DNA of 64,000 nucleotides from Rapana venosa (GCA_028751875.1 CM054141.1:69944926-70008925); one strand, 5' to 3'. Counted from the stretch's first letter, positions 23,426 through 34,802 are shown. The notes: generated by a model not told the origin, from the letters alone. Translations and numbers: made by a program.

Positions 23426-24140
23426 ATAAAAATGAGTGGGGCTTTTTTGTGTTTGTTGTTGTTGTTTTCGGGGTTTTTTGTTGTTGGTTGTTGTTTGTTT
23501 TTTTTTGGGGGGGGTTTGGGGGGTGATCTTTAAAGTGCTATCAAAAAACGAAAAACACTGATGATAATACACAAGACAGTTATATAATGAGCTTTGATAG
23601 TTTTTTGTTTTTTCCATACAAATTTAGCACAGACATTTTTTTCTCTCTTTATTTTGTTTGAAACATTTTCTTTTCTTTTTGTTTTTCTGCTAGAGCTCTA
23701 AGGCTCACCAATGGTGAGATTTTTGCATATGTAACTGACACCACCACCACCCCCACCACCCCCAAAAAAAACAACCAACCCCACCAAAACCCAAACTATT
23801 TACTAGATAGGTAGCAGCAGCCCAACTCTGGGGATACACTGGCATTCAAAGCAACAACTGTCAATTCGTGTTCAGCCCAGACAATAAATAAACGTCAGCA
23901 ATGGTGTGGAAGGGTTTGGTGCACTGTTGGCTGGTTGGTTTCCTGTTTCTGTTTGATTGCTTCAATGTTTGTTACTTCTGCTATAAATGCTCTTCTGAAA
24001 ATGTGCCAGAAAAGCTAACACATGAATAACCAAACAACTAAACAGAAAACATGCTTACGAAAGTGAAGAGTGTTTTATTTATAAATATCTTTTCCAATCT
24101 CCTCTTCATTCAATTTCATCTATTTGTTTATTTATTCGAA

Positions 24141-24160
24141 GGGGGGGGGGGGGGGGGGGG
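24141..24160. repeat. Poly-G tract (20), followed by TG repeat
   Basis: G20, then a degenerate TG/GC repeat at 24214-24390 with several CpG steps. Confidence 0.95.
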
Positions 24161-24359
24161 TGAATAGGGGGACCTACCTCCAAATGGTTGTTGCAGCAAA
24201 TATATCTGGGTAAGAGTGTGTGTGCGTGTTTGTATGTGTGTGTGAGTGCGCCTGTGCATACACGCCGTACCTATGTGTGTGTGTGTTTGTGTGTGTATGT
24301 GAGTGCGCACGTGCGTACCTCTGTGTGTGTGCATGTGCGTGCATGTGTGTGCTCGCATG

Positions 24360-24390
<31 letters not shown>

Positions 24391-24544
24391 GATAAACACT
24401 CCCTAAAACTTTGAAACATAAAAAAAGATCTTTGAAAAGAAACTGTGTCGAAATAACTTGATAGTTGCTGAAAATAACCCTGTCTGCTTTAGAAGCCTCC
24501 CCTAATCACTTCTCCGCCCTGGTTTTCCTTTTCTTCTCCAGCAG

Positions 24545-24712
24545 TTCAGACTGTGATAGCCCATTTCTCCTGCTGTTGGCAACACACCCTCTTCTCCCTC
24601 AGGCAAAAAGAAGAAAAGAAAAAGGAATTGCGATGGAGGGAAACATTTTGATGTTAGGTTACTGCCGTAAACTTGTGCCAGTTGGTGTAACTGCCATATC
24701 CCATCCTGCCGC
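24545..24712. repeat. Intronic dispersed repeat, copy 2
   Basis: tgtgatagcccatttctcct, then gttaggttactgccgtaaac and taactgccatatcc. It pairs with 22655-22800 in the same orientation, 1.9 kb away. Confidence 0.6.
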
Positions 24713-25421
24713 TCATCTCACATGGAAAGCAAGGAAAGGTTAAAGCCTGGTCTTTTTTCCAACGTTTCTGTTGTTTATGATTTTCTTCTGACATTTTAAA
24801 AGTAGAATTTAGATTACTTAAGGGAAGATATATTATGAACTGGAATCTAGATTGAATTTATCATCAGCCGTTGTTTCTGTACTTGCTTGTGTATTGTGTG
24901 AGAACACTCCTGCGTGCATAGCACGTATGAATGCATGCCTGTATGTATACGCCCTTCAACACGCACTGTTACAAAGAGACATGCATGCACTGGCACTGCT
25001 CAAACAGAATACAGACACATACACCATAACCAATAAAAAGACACTAAGTAAAACAAAACAAAACGTTCTCCAACACATTGTACTTAACATTAATAAACTG
25101 TCCTGTCCCCACTGGATCGGCTTTGAATTGAAAATTGTGCACACATACATGATAGAGAAACAATGGGCAAAGCTGATCAAGAGGACCTTAGCCAAGACTG
25201 ATAGGAAAACGAACCCACTAACGACATAACAGTTATCTCACAATGTAAAATTCCACAACTCGTGGCTCAAATGACTGCAATGGTTACTTCATGTTAAACA
25301 TCGTTTTTTTCCCAGAAGAAGTTTTTAAAAAATATTTTTTTTATTAAAATATTATGATTATCTTTTCCTAAAATACATAGTTACAAGATGAAGAAACAGC
25401 ATGGTTACTGCAGAAGATTAC

Positions 25422-26919
25422 CTTTTCTGGGTCAAATCCTGAGGCGGTGTAGGAGCTGCTTTGGGCAACTGACCACTGCCCGACTGCAGCAGCGGCGGTG
25501 GGCGGGCGGTGTCGGCAGAGCCCTGGGACTGATGTCGCCGCACGCTGACCGGCGTCTTCACCTCCCCCTCCCGGGGCCCGGAGAACAGGCCGTCCATGTA
25601 CTGCATCCTCTGCCTGGAGGCGTCTGCACTGAGAACGTCCGACAGTTTCTTCTCGCTCTCGGCCACCTCCTTGGCCAGCTCCTTGGCCTGCAGGTCACAC
25701 TCCAGCTCCTGCTGGGAGGGCTGGCGGCCGTGGAGGGACCCCAGCTGCTGCGAGGATTCGGACTGCACTTGCTCTGGAGACGGCAGGCAGCTGCCTTCCG
25801 ACTTCCGTCGAGGGGACACCATTGCAGCAACGGCATCGGCGGGGATCTGAGGGGCTGGTGCACTTTCACGGCGATTGTATGGGGAGGAGGAGGACCTCGG
25901 GCGTTCTGAGGGGCTGTGAGGGGGCGGCTTCCTGACATGTCCGGGCAGTGCTCTGGGGTCCGAGGCTGCAGGAGGCTCCTCTGCCGCATTTCTGTGGGTG
26001 TACTTTGGCTCGGCGGAAGGACGGCGAAATCTCCCCCTGCCTCAAACGCTCGGAGTATGCACGGGGTCGCGCGTTGGCAGGACTTTGCGTAGATGATTCT
26101 GGGGTTGGCAATGCGGGAGATGCCCCGGGGGGCCTGTCTCTGGGCTGGTAAGAGTCTGTTAGCACCATGGGGCGAGTGTTTGGCACGCGATGGCGCTGCT
26201 ATTGTTCATGGCGGAGGGGGGTTTGAAGCTGTCCCCCCCACCAGGATGGGGAGCAGCCTGGAATGACGAGGCGCTGCTCCAGCGCTGGGCAGCCCCGGCA
26301 GGAGTGTTGGCAGTGGGGTGTGGGGAGCAGCTGGAGCTGGGCGTGCAAGACGGAGAGGCGGAGGAGAAGGAACTTTTTCGCTCCAAGTTGCTGATGCGTT
26401 CCTTGACAGACCTGGGCTGTTCCGGGGACGCCCCTCGTCCGTTCCTCACGCTGTCCCCAGCTGCCTGGCCGGCGTGGAAGGGCCGGGCAGTGAAGGTCTT
26501 CCCCTCCCCCCCACCTCCTCCCGGGGAAGACTGCCCCAGGGGCCGCGTCTGGGGGCTGAGCGGCTTGGTGACGCCGAACATTTTCACCACGCCACGCACG
26601 GGGGGGCCACTGTCCGCCTTGAAGGTGGGAACACTGCCGCCCTGGTCTGGGGGTGCTCCGGGGAAGCCCGCACACCTATACCGCTGCCTGCGCCGTCCCC
26701 TTGGTGCGGGTCAGGCTTCCTGCTGGTCTGCAGCTGCGAGTCACTATTCCAGTTCTGCTCGCCCAGCTTGCCGTCGCTGAAGACGGCCTGGGCGTCTGTG
26801 GGGAGGTGGGGGGCTGGCCTTCAGGTCGCTCAGCGGCGGCAGCGGAGGCCGAGCGCTGGTAGTTGCCCACCTGCCGACTGCCGCGGTTTCTGTATGCGCC
26901 ATACGAGTCATCCGCAAAC
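25422..26919 (-). CDS. shroom: Shroom large exon, reading frame broken by single-base shifts
   Basis: The acceptor is at 26922-26920 (…cttgcag). The exon opens in frame as FADDSYGAYRNRGSRQ directly after the split proline codon. The donor GTAATC starts at 25421 after …LTQK plus AG. Three segments show coding character in different frames: a frame carrying DAQAVFSDGKLGEQNW near 26796-26740; a second frame with VVKMFGVTKPLSP and VKERISNLERK down to a stop at 26159; and the last frame from about 26010 to the donor. That last part holds ELAKEVAESEKKLSDVLSAD and YMDGLF, the conserved stretch just before ASD2. Shifts are needed near 26813-26818 (C run), 26610-26616 (C7), 26169-26172 (C4) and 26033-26037 (run of five). 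Three added bases and one removed make the length 1500, which fits the flanking phases (1 + 3n + 2). Likely causes are homopolymer consensus errors or recent gene damage. The first switch could also be a pair of shifts. Confidence 0.8.
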
Positions 26920-27136
26920 CTGCAAGACCCACAAACCATCAGCTGCTTAGAATCGGGAGTCCTGACGGATTAAAATGATCAGGTGTTTTTAATCATCTGG
27001 AGGGTTGATCCAAATGATGGGATGTGAATGTCTGACCTACAGCTGCATGCACTGCCCAGGGGAGAAGCCTGGGTGAATCTAGCGCTTGTACCACCATCTC
27101 TCTCTTCACCTCAGAGGTGTGTCTTTCAAGAGTACT

Positions 27137-27335
27137 TCGTGTGGTGTGTGTGGGTGGTGTGTGTGTGTGTGGGGGTGGGGTGGTGTGGTGTGTGTGTGGT
27201 GGTGTGTGTGAGGGGGGGGGTGAGTGTGTGTGTGTGTGTGTTGAATCGTACAAGTCTGGCCCAGAAAAAGCATGTGCAAGTAACACACACACATGGATGC
27301 ACACACACACACACACACACATACACACACACACT
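27137..27335. repeat. (GT)n and (CA)n inverted-type pair
   Basis: GT-rich repeat at 27137-27241 and CA repeat at 27283-27332, separated by about 45 bases. The two could pair as a hairpin. Confidence 0.85.
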
Positions 27336-27889
27336 GAGGAGGGGGTGGGGGGATAAATCCTTCCACACCAGTGAACACTACAACACAATGTGCATTCTGG
27401 CCTGTCTTCACCGGCAGCGCAAGAAGCAAAGCTGGAGTGATGATTCTGATACAGTCTCACAGTCTCCGATACATGTCTCACAGTCTACAGGTCTCTCTCA
27501 GAATGCGCTCAGGCCAAAGTTTATGACATTACCATGTTTCAGAGGAACAATGTAATGAGAACTGTGGTTTGGATTGCAAACTTTTTTTTAATAAGTGAAC
27601 CAACAAACAGTGCAAATTGCACACAATATGTTCAAATATTTAAGCAAAATATTGTAACATCCATAAACTTCACAAAGCCGATGATTAGTGTGTCTTCAAG
27701 AGACACAGGCATCTACTTCAAACTGGTGATATGCAGGCTATCAAAATAGACATGAAATTTGTGTTCTCCATATAGAGACAAATTCTCTGAAGCCAGCGAA
27801 TGGCAGCCTATGTCATGAGTACACGACAGAGTAACTAAAAACGGCCATGATAATTAATGCAAACATCTTATCCGGTGTATACTCATAGT

Positions 27890-28012
27890 CTCAAACAAGT
27901 CATAGTCATGAAAGAAACTCCCAGATGGGATGAGGGAGACAGACTTTGTGCATATTCTGGGTGACCTGCATGGTGTTAAGCTGAGAAATGTGCAACAGCA
28001 ACAATGACAAAA
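27890..28012. repeat. Dispersed repeat family D, copy 1
   Basis: ttgtgcatattctgggtgac, then ggtgttaagctgagaaatgt and gcaacagcaacaa. The same ordered blocks occur at 30655-30785 and 60895-61030. Class unknown. Confidence 0.55.
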
Positions 28013-28439
28013 TATACAATGCTCCATCTTCATCTGCCCAAAATACCAATCCATTTTCATCCACACTACAGATACATGTAGAGGAGGTATATATATATAC
28101 CTTTCTCTACAAACTGGATGGCTGGGCTATAGTAGGTTATCCAGCTGTTCCCCACTGGCTCTTCATCTATAGAGGGTTTCCCACCCACAGCTGCCAACAG
28201 TCCACAGTGCACACAAATACTGACTCTAAAAACTGTTACACCCAATACCAGCAGAAACTGTGAAGACAGATTACAGCAGTCGGTTCCGTTTCTTCTTCCT
28301 CTTTCTTTTTTATGGTGAGTGTGTGTGCGAGTGTGTATGTGTAAGTGTGTAAAAGATACACACAGAGGGAGGGAAACATATCATTAACAATTTCAAAGTC
28401 AAACAACTCACTAACTGGGCTTCAAGGTAGGCTCTTCAT

Positions 28440-28725
28440 AGGAGGAGTCCCATAACCTGTAAGGTCATAGGGGAGCGAGACGTCAGAGACCTCACTTCTC
28501 TAAGGGCCAGCATATTGAGGGCGGCGCCCATCTCCTCTCCCTCGCTGCTTTACCTTCCCTGACCCTAAAGAGGGCAGGTACCCAATTACAGCTGGGTAAA
28601 CTGGGGGAACTGTACTGAAGCCAAGGCGCACAAACGGTCACCCATCCATGTGGTGACCACGCTCGACGCTGCTTAACTTGGCTGGGGGAAAGCGAGTGCT
28701 CTGACCACTGAGCTATCCCGTCCCC
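28440..28725 (-). mobile_element. Chimeric tRNA/5S-like SINE (family C), longest copy
   Basis: From 28725 on the minus strand: ggggacgggatagctcagtg, gtcagagcactcgctttccc, then the 5S-like part at about 28679-28629 (aagttaagcagcgtcgagcg, acatggatgggtgaccg). Next come cttggcttcagtacagttcc, a body with gcagcgagggagaggagatg and ggcgccgccctcaatatgct, and the end ggttatgggactcc. The 5S-like part corresponds to the internal control region of animal 5S rRNA, with roughly 80% identity by eye to the remembered consensus. Confidence 0.82.
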
Positions 28726-29091
28726 ATAGAAGTAGTAAAAAAAAAAGAAAAAGAAAAAAAGAGGACCACACATCAGTTGCACAACCATAAAACAGAAACA
28801 CACACACACACAGAGGACAAGCACAACACAAACAAAGCAAGCAACAAAGAAAGAAAGACAGAAAGAAAGAAACCCTGCTAGCTGAGAGGCTTGTTTCTTT
28901 CCTGGCTGCCTGTCTACCTTCCTCGCCCTGACAGCAGTAGCAAAGGAGGAACAAACACAGGGTAATTTCATTGTGCATGGGGCCAGCAGCCACTATCTCT
29001 CTGCCTTGTGTCAAAGCACTAACACCCTGTGGCAGTTGCTCCAGCAGCTATATATAATATACTACTGTTGCTTGCGTAATGCTCAGTGAGT

Positions 29092-29119
29092 GAGTGAGTG
29101 AGTGTGTGTGAGTGTGTGC

Positions 29120-29165
<46 letters not shown>
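29092..29165. repeat. (GAGT)n(TG)n microsatellite
   Basis: A gagtgagtg stretch followed by about 25 TG units. Confidence 0.95.
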
Positions 29166-29166
<1 letters not shown>

Positions 29167-29586
29167 TGTGTGTGCGCGAGAAACATTTTTGGCGTCAGTA
29201 ACATCTACTATTGCTGCTTGCATAACAATACTTATATATTTAATATTATATATATGTTTGTGTGTGTGCTCGAGCATGCCTGTGTGCATGTGTGTGTGTC
29301 CCTGCGTCCGTCAACCGGACTCTGATGAAGGCAAACCATATAAATTATACCAAACTTTTGATACACTCTTCTCTATATAGAAGTGTTTTTTAATGTTCTT
29401 GTTTTTTGTTGTTGTTGTTATATATTGTCTACCTAGTCTTGTTCCTGTTTGCTCTGGTTTTCCCATCAAATGCTGGCCAAAAAGAAAAATCATTAAAAAA
29501 AATATTTGTCAAAAGGTTGATGCCAAGTATCTTCTCTTAAAGCGGCCACACCCCCAAGTGCAGCAAAGTGAAAGTAGATAAATCAA

Positions 29587-29598
29587 CATGTGTGGGGT

Positions 29599-29633
<35 letters not shown>

Positions 29634-29730
29634 TGTGTGTGTGTGGTGTGTGTGTTTTTTGTGTCGCGCGTGCACAAACAAGTCTGTGTGTTGTGTGTGT
29701 GTGTGTATGTGTGTGTGGTGTGTGTTGTTG
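29587..29730. repeat. (TG)n microsatellite, interrupted
   Basis: TG repeat with tgg and cgcgcg interruptions. Confidence 0.93.
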
Positions 29731-30094
29731 TGCGCGCTGCGCGGTGCTTCATCTGTTGTACCAACACTGCATACTGCTGGCATCTTTTAAAAGAGAATGA
29801 AGAACAAAAGCTGGGGGAGGATGGAGGGAGACGGGGTCGCAGGGTGGAAGCCAGGATGCCTGACTGTCATTTTTATCGCCACAAAGCTGGCACCGGCTCT
29901 GCCATCATCAGCGATCCCCATTGTGGAAGACAGTGTAGCACCACCTATACTAACTCACGTCATGCACTGCCTGCTACCACTACTTTGTTTCGTTTGGCTG
30001 CTGCCCGCCTAATAAGACTTGTTCTGCCTCACACGATTTATAACAATGCCTCTCATATGGTTGGTGGGGTTTTTTTTAAATAGTATAATAGGTA

Positions 30095-30116
30095 TCGCGC
30101 GCGGGCTCGCGCGTGC

Positions 30117-30149
<33 letters not shown>

Positions 30150-30176
30150 TGAGTGAGTGAGTGCGAGCGTGCGTGC

Positions 30177-30209
<33 letters not shown>

Positions 30210-30240
30210 CGTGCGTGCGAGCACCACGCGCGCCTGTACG
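30095..30240. repeat. Alternating purine/pyrimidine GC-GT tract
   Basis: Contains gcgcgcgggctcgcgcgtgc, a TG run, gtgagtgagtgag, a second TG run and gcgcgcgcgcgtgcgtgcga. About 145 bases are nearly all alternating purine-pyrimidine, which favours Z-DNA. Confidence 0.9.
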
Positions 30241-30654
30241 CTTGCGCACATGCCCATCTGAACAAAGCTGGTAAAACTCCACAAATACTGTGCACCTTCC
30301 TCCGTAATCCAGCAAAAGTAGCTGGAATTTGTGGAAGGAAAAGAACAAAAATTTTGGCTGAAAACTGCTGACATGAATCAAACCACCTTTTTTTGTAAGG
30401 ACGAGGCAGTAAACACACACACACCAGACAATGAAACCTCCTCAGAAATCGGAGTGCGGCTGCCTACACTATGGCGAGCTGCTTGAAGACAGCTTTACAT
30501 GCTGTACATGCTCCCCGAAGTCGGCATGCGGCCACCTTAATCAATGGCGGAGAAGGGAAAAAAGTTCGTATACACAAAAATCTCACAACTGGTGAATCTT
30601 GGAGCTCGAGCCAAGGAACACAAAAATATCAGTACAGTGACATGCAAACTTCTC

Positions 30655-30785
30655 ATCCAGTGTGTCCTGACTGTCTTACATTACAACTGATTCCCAAGTA
30701 CGACCAGTGAGACACGAGTGTACATATTCTGGATGATCCCCCAGAGTGTTAAGCTGGAGAACGCCCAACAGCCACCAGGCCAAGA
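30655..30785. repeat. Dispersed repeat family D, copy 2
   Basis: gtgtacatattctggatgat, then gtgttaagctggagaacgcc and caacagccacc, in the same order as 27890-28012. Confidence 0.5.
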
Positions 30786-30989
30786 TGAGCAGAAAGTAAG
30801 AGCTCAGCAAGCAAGATGATATGCTAACACTAAAAATAGCTGCAATGGGAGTTGGAAAGGGGGGGAGTGATTCACCATGTTGTTTTCAAATTATCTCCAT
30901 CCCCTGCAGCAGAAAATGATCTGACATGGAGGGGTGGGGTGGTTGTGGTAAAGGAGCATGCATGAAGTGGGGGCATAGGAGGAAAAGTG

Positions 30990-31021
30990 GCAAGAGAGAG
31001 AGGGGGGGGGGGGGGGGAGGG

Positions 31022-31057
<36 letters not shown>

Positions 31058-31408
31058 TAGAAGAGAGAGTAGAGAGAGAGAGAGTCAGAGAGAGATAAAA
31101 AGAGAGAGTCAGAGAGACAGAGACAGAGTCAGAGGGAGAGAGATAGAGGAGGAGAGGGAGCAGAGAGAGAGAGAGAGAGAGGAAGGGAGGAGAGAAAGAG
31201 AGACAGAGAACAACACAGACAGGGAGGGGGGATGAAGGGGCATGCATGAAGTAGGATTATAGGAGAAAAAGTAGCACAGAGAGAAGAGAGTAGGGGAGAG
31301 ACAGACGAGACGAGAAACGAGACAGAGAAGCGAGGGGGGATGAGGGGCAGCAGAAGGAGGATCTAGGCGAAAAAGTGCGAGAGAGGAGAGAGAAGGAGAA
31401 GAGAAGAG

Positions 31409-31467
<59 letters not shown>

Positions 31468-31475
31468 ACGAGAGA
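30990..31475. repeat. Purine-rich (GA)n region
   Basis: An almost unbroken plus-strand purine tract: GA arrays at 31020-31205 and 31380-31467, G16 at 31002-31017, with purine-rich linkers. Arginine/glutamate open frames here are artefacts. Confidence 0.93.
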
Positions 31476-31804
31476 AAACGACAACACACACAACAGAGGG
31501 ACAGACCTCTACACACGGAGGGCTGCTCCCTCCTATCCCCTAAGGAGTAAGTATGCGCTTCATTACGGTGCTGAGACACGAGACAGTGCATAGCGCTGCT
31601 CGCGTATTGTTTAATTATATCAATTGTTCAGGTTCAGTCGTTACTTGATAAACGCGAGTTCTCTGGTGTTGTAATTGACTCTTTCATCTCCCCTATTACT
31701 CTACTTTTAATTTATAACGAATGTATCGTTTGGTGTGTCTGGTGGTTGTCACATAGGTTTGTGTTGTGTGTTTTGTTGCTCAATTTGTGTTCATTTAGTG
31801 ATGA

Positions 31805-31826
31805 CCCCCCCCCCCCCCCCCCCCCC
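31805..31826. repeat. Poly-C tract (22)
   Basis: C22 followed by A-rich (aac/aaaac) sequence to 31875. Confidence 0.97.
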
Positions 31827-32330
31827 TCAAAAACAACCAAAAACAACAACAAAAACAAAAAACAAAAAAAACGGATGTGATGTGTGTAAAAAAAAAAATA
31901 TATACTGAAACTGCAAGAGATTTAAAAAACAAAAAACACAATTTACGTATTACTAACAATGTCTATGGACGTAACAGACTTTCCATTATCAATTTATTGA
32001 ATTGGTGAGAGTTCGAAAATGGGGCGAAGGTTTACACTGGAGTCAAAGTATATGATATTAAATGCAATCACACACACAGACGGATTACCATTTCTTAATT
32101 GCTCTACAAAATCGCTTTACTTCTCATCTAAATGAGGATAAAGTATTAATTCTCTCTGACGTAACAACAAGCAAATGTGACCAACTTCTGACAGTGGTTT
32201 CCCAGTTAATTTATGGGATTTATTGCAATAGTTCTAGTTCACGAACGCTTCGTCACCTACACGATTCGTCTCTATGTTGTCTGATGTATATCCTCCACCT
32301 TTCTTCCTAGTTTTTTGTTTTTAAGAGTAT

Positions 32331-32414
32331 GTTGTGTGTGTGTGTGTGTACTGTGCGTCTGTGTGTGTGGTGTGTGGTGTGTGTGTGTGTGTGTGCGTGC
32401 GGTGTGTGTGTGTA
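32331..32414. repeat. (TG)n microsatellite
   Basis: Interrupted TG repeat within the large Shroom intron. Confidence 0.93.
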
Positions 32415-32587
32415 CAGGTGCTACTCATACAATAATACATAATGCAATATATTCATGAGATGGAAGTGTGTCATGAGAAATGAGCCTTGCTGCCATTAAT
32501 GTCCTCACGGATCATTAAACTAAAGACGTGTTTGATTTGTATTTCATTTGGTTACTTTACCGCTTGGACATGCACTGTATTCCGTTT

Positions 32588-32690
32588 GTCACGTGCAAGA
32601 CTAGCGATTGGTTGGCTTACGTCACGTTAAAAGAGCAACGAATCATTGGCCACTCCAAGCAGGAGAACACCACTTTTTCGTCACGTGGCC
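32588..32690. promoter_or_regulatory. Promoter-like cluster: two CCAAT, CRE-like, E-boxes
   Basis: Within 103 bases: cacgtg at 32590, attgg at 32606 and 32645 (inverted CCAAT boxes, so CCAAT on the minus strand), ttacgtcacg at 32617, and cgtcacgtgg at 32679 (overlapping CRE half-site and E-box). CCAAT pairs with CRE and E-box motifs at this spacing are typical of proximal promoters. It could drive a shorter minus-strand Shroom transcript. No TATA box or start site is visible. Confidence 0.35.
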
Positions 32691-32755
32691 TTTCCTTAGA
32701 GAGGAAGTGACAAACCTCATCCTGCACACCGGAAGCAAACAGCAGACAACATGGT

Positions 32756-32790
<35 letters not shown>

Positions 32791-33339
32791 GAGGAGGGGG
32801 GGGGAGATAATGATGATGATGACGACGGTGATGATGAAGAATATTATGATGATGAAATGTACGAGCTTTACATGCCAGTGAATTGGACAGGAATAAATCT
32901 TTCCCCTTTAAAGATAACGAGTTTTTAATGTTTGGTTTGGTTTGCTTTTTGCTTCAGGGTCCACAGATGGGAAAGGGGGGTACGGTTGTTCACTGTGCAG
33001 TCTACTTCAGTACTTGTGCACGATGCGCCATAATGTTAAACAAAAAGGGGGAGGGGGGGGGGGGGGAGGAAAAAAGAAAAGGCAGCCTGAAATAATGCAT
33101 GCACACACTTTCATATCTCCATATAACTACCTATAGCTTACATAGAGAGGAACTCACCACGAAAACTTGGGGCTCCCCAAGTGCAACACTCTACACAGTT
33201 TTGCTTGCTTATCATTTGTCTGAACACTGTATTGTATCAAAACACTTCACACATAAGACGCAACAACATATCACACGCACTGCGCACACGTAACACAACA
33301 CCCCCACCCCACCCAGGTGGGGACCACCTCGTCACTTAC

Positions 33340-33377
33340 TTGAGTCTCCAACGCTGACATGCATACATCACCACCAT
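33340..33377 (-). CDS. Possible alternative first Shroom exon
   Basis: On the minus strand an ATG at 33377 opens MVVMYACQRWRL and is followed by a strong donor, CTCAA then GTAAGT. The split codon (AA plus G) would join exon 26919 in frame. The evidence is one good donor and a one-in-three phase match, so it may be chance. Confidence 0.2.
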
Positions 33378-33820
33378 TGGTTTGGGGGCATGCACGTGCG
33401 GCTCGAAACAACAACAAAGAAAGGTTTGCACTTCGTTGGCCCTGTGGCGGGCAGGCCCTGGCTTTATCCACCACCGACACTGGCCCCTCCAGCCTCCCTG
33501 TCAATGCTACTGCTGCCACACTGCTGCACCATCGCTACTGCCCGCTACGCTGGCAGCATTTTCCTCACATGAACACACGAACACCGTGACTGCCAAGGAA
33601 CCCACCAGTCTGTTTTGTTTCGTTTCCCAATGCCGTCCTATGAAGTGTTTCTTCGTCACTGCAGTGTCCGTAGATACACTCCTCTCTCCAAAAACAGGGG
33701 CAGGTGTGGGTGGGTGTGTATTGGGGGTCGAAATAGCAGAACTTTCCTCAAACACTGCTTATCCAAGATCCCTCTCGGTTCTTCTGCGAAGTCTTGAATA
33801 TTTGCGTAACCTTCGTCATA

Positions 33821-33900
33821 TATATATATATATATACACATATATATATATATATATACACACACACATATATATATACGCACACACACACACACACACG
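33821..33900. repeat. (TA)n(CA)n compound microsatellite
   Basis: Two TA runs separated by cacatata, followed by two CA runs. Confidence 0.95.
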
Positions 33901-34755
33901 TGGGACTCCTCTCTCTCCCTAGTACGCTAACTCTCCTCTCACATTCGCTGTTTCAATTATAGATACAGATCTATGATTTTGGGGGGGGGTTGTTTCCACA
34001 CTGTTGAATTTCTTTTTATTGCTCTGAATCAGAACCATCTTCCGAATGTTTGCCTTCTTGCTATTTTTCTTTAGTGAATGTCCCCCTTTCTGTGCCTCAT
34101 GGACCTCCCCCACCCCCTCCCCCTTGCACAGCTCTCTTTTGAAGTTTTCGCCTCTAGATGCCAAAAACTGAAAGCGTCAACACACTACACAATCACAGGA
34201 CACTTTTCCACCACCAGCGTCAATCTGTACACCTTTCAATCCATTCTGTTTCAGTCTGGCAATTTACAAAATAACTACGTCGCTCGCGTATCACTCTGAC
34301 AGTTTCAATTATCATTATACTTCTTGTGTCTCAATTAATTTTGTTCACGATCAACTTTAACCTTGCCTGGCCTCCCTTGCCTCACCATCTTACCAACAAC
34401 AGGAAATCCTCATCAGTAATTAACCCCTTCCTACCATCACTGCACCATCCATCACTATCGCTCTCCAAGTGCCTTTTTCACACACCTCAGGCTGTCCTGT
34501 TCTGGCCTGAAGACGACTCTGTCATCGCTCACCCGATTCTCACACACAATCCTGCCCTTAGTGCTGGCATCATTCCCTGCTACATGTATATATATATGCC
34601 ATCTGCACTCTGTTTTCTTCAACACACCACCTTTGTATTGCTCCTGAGCTAGATAATCAACGTCTCCTGGCTTGACATCTTTACAGCCCACAAACCAACT
34701 ATAGTTACCCAAACATAGATTACATCCTCTGACGCACGATCCTGGTAGCGGTATG

Positions 34756-34758
<3 letters not shown>

Positions 34759-34802
<44 letters not shown>
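34759..34802. repeat. (GA)n microsatellite
   Basis: About 21 GA units. Confidence 0.97.

Noticed and set aside
25388..26950. Long plus-strand open frames at 25388-25909, 26190-26780 and 26318-26950
   Set aside because: They lie antisense to the Shroom large exon. The minus strand has the family motifs and splice sites, and high G+C alone explains the open antisense frames.
27000..27115. Possible extra Shroom exon just upstream of 26919 (minus frame MVVQALDSPRLLPWAV)
   Set aside because: The donor-like site is weak, no clear acceptor exists, and the 44039 exon already joins 26919 in the correct phase.
28629..28679. Functional 5S rRNA gene
   Set aside because: Only about 50 bases resemble 5S rRNA, with many changes, and they are embedded in a repeated SINE.
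30891..31593. Serine/leucine and arginine/glutamate open frames in GA/CT arrays, here and at 43533-43865, 57861-58139 and 58401-59046
   Set aside because: Translation of dinucleotide repeats only.
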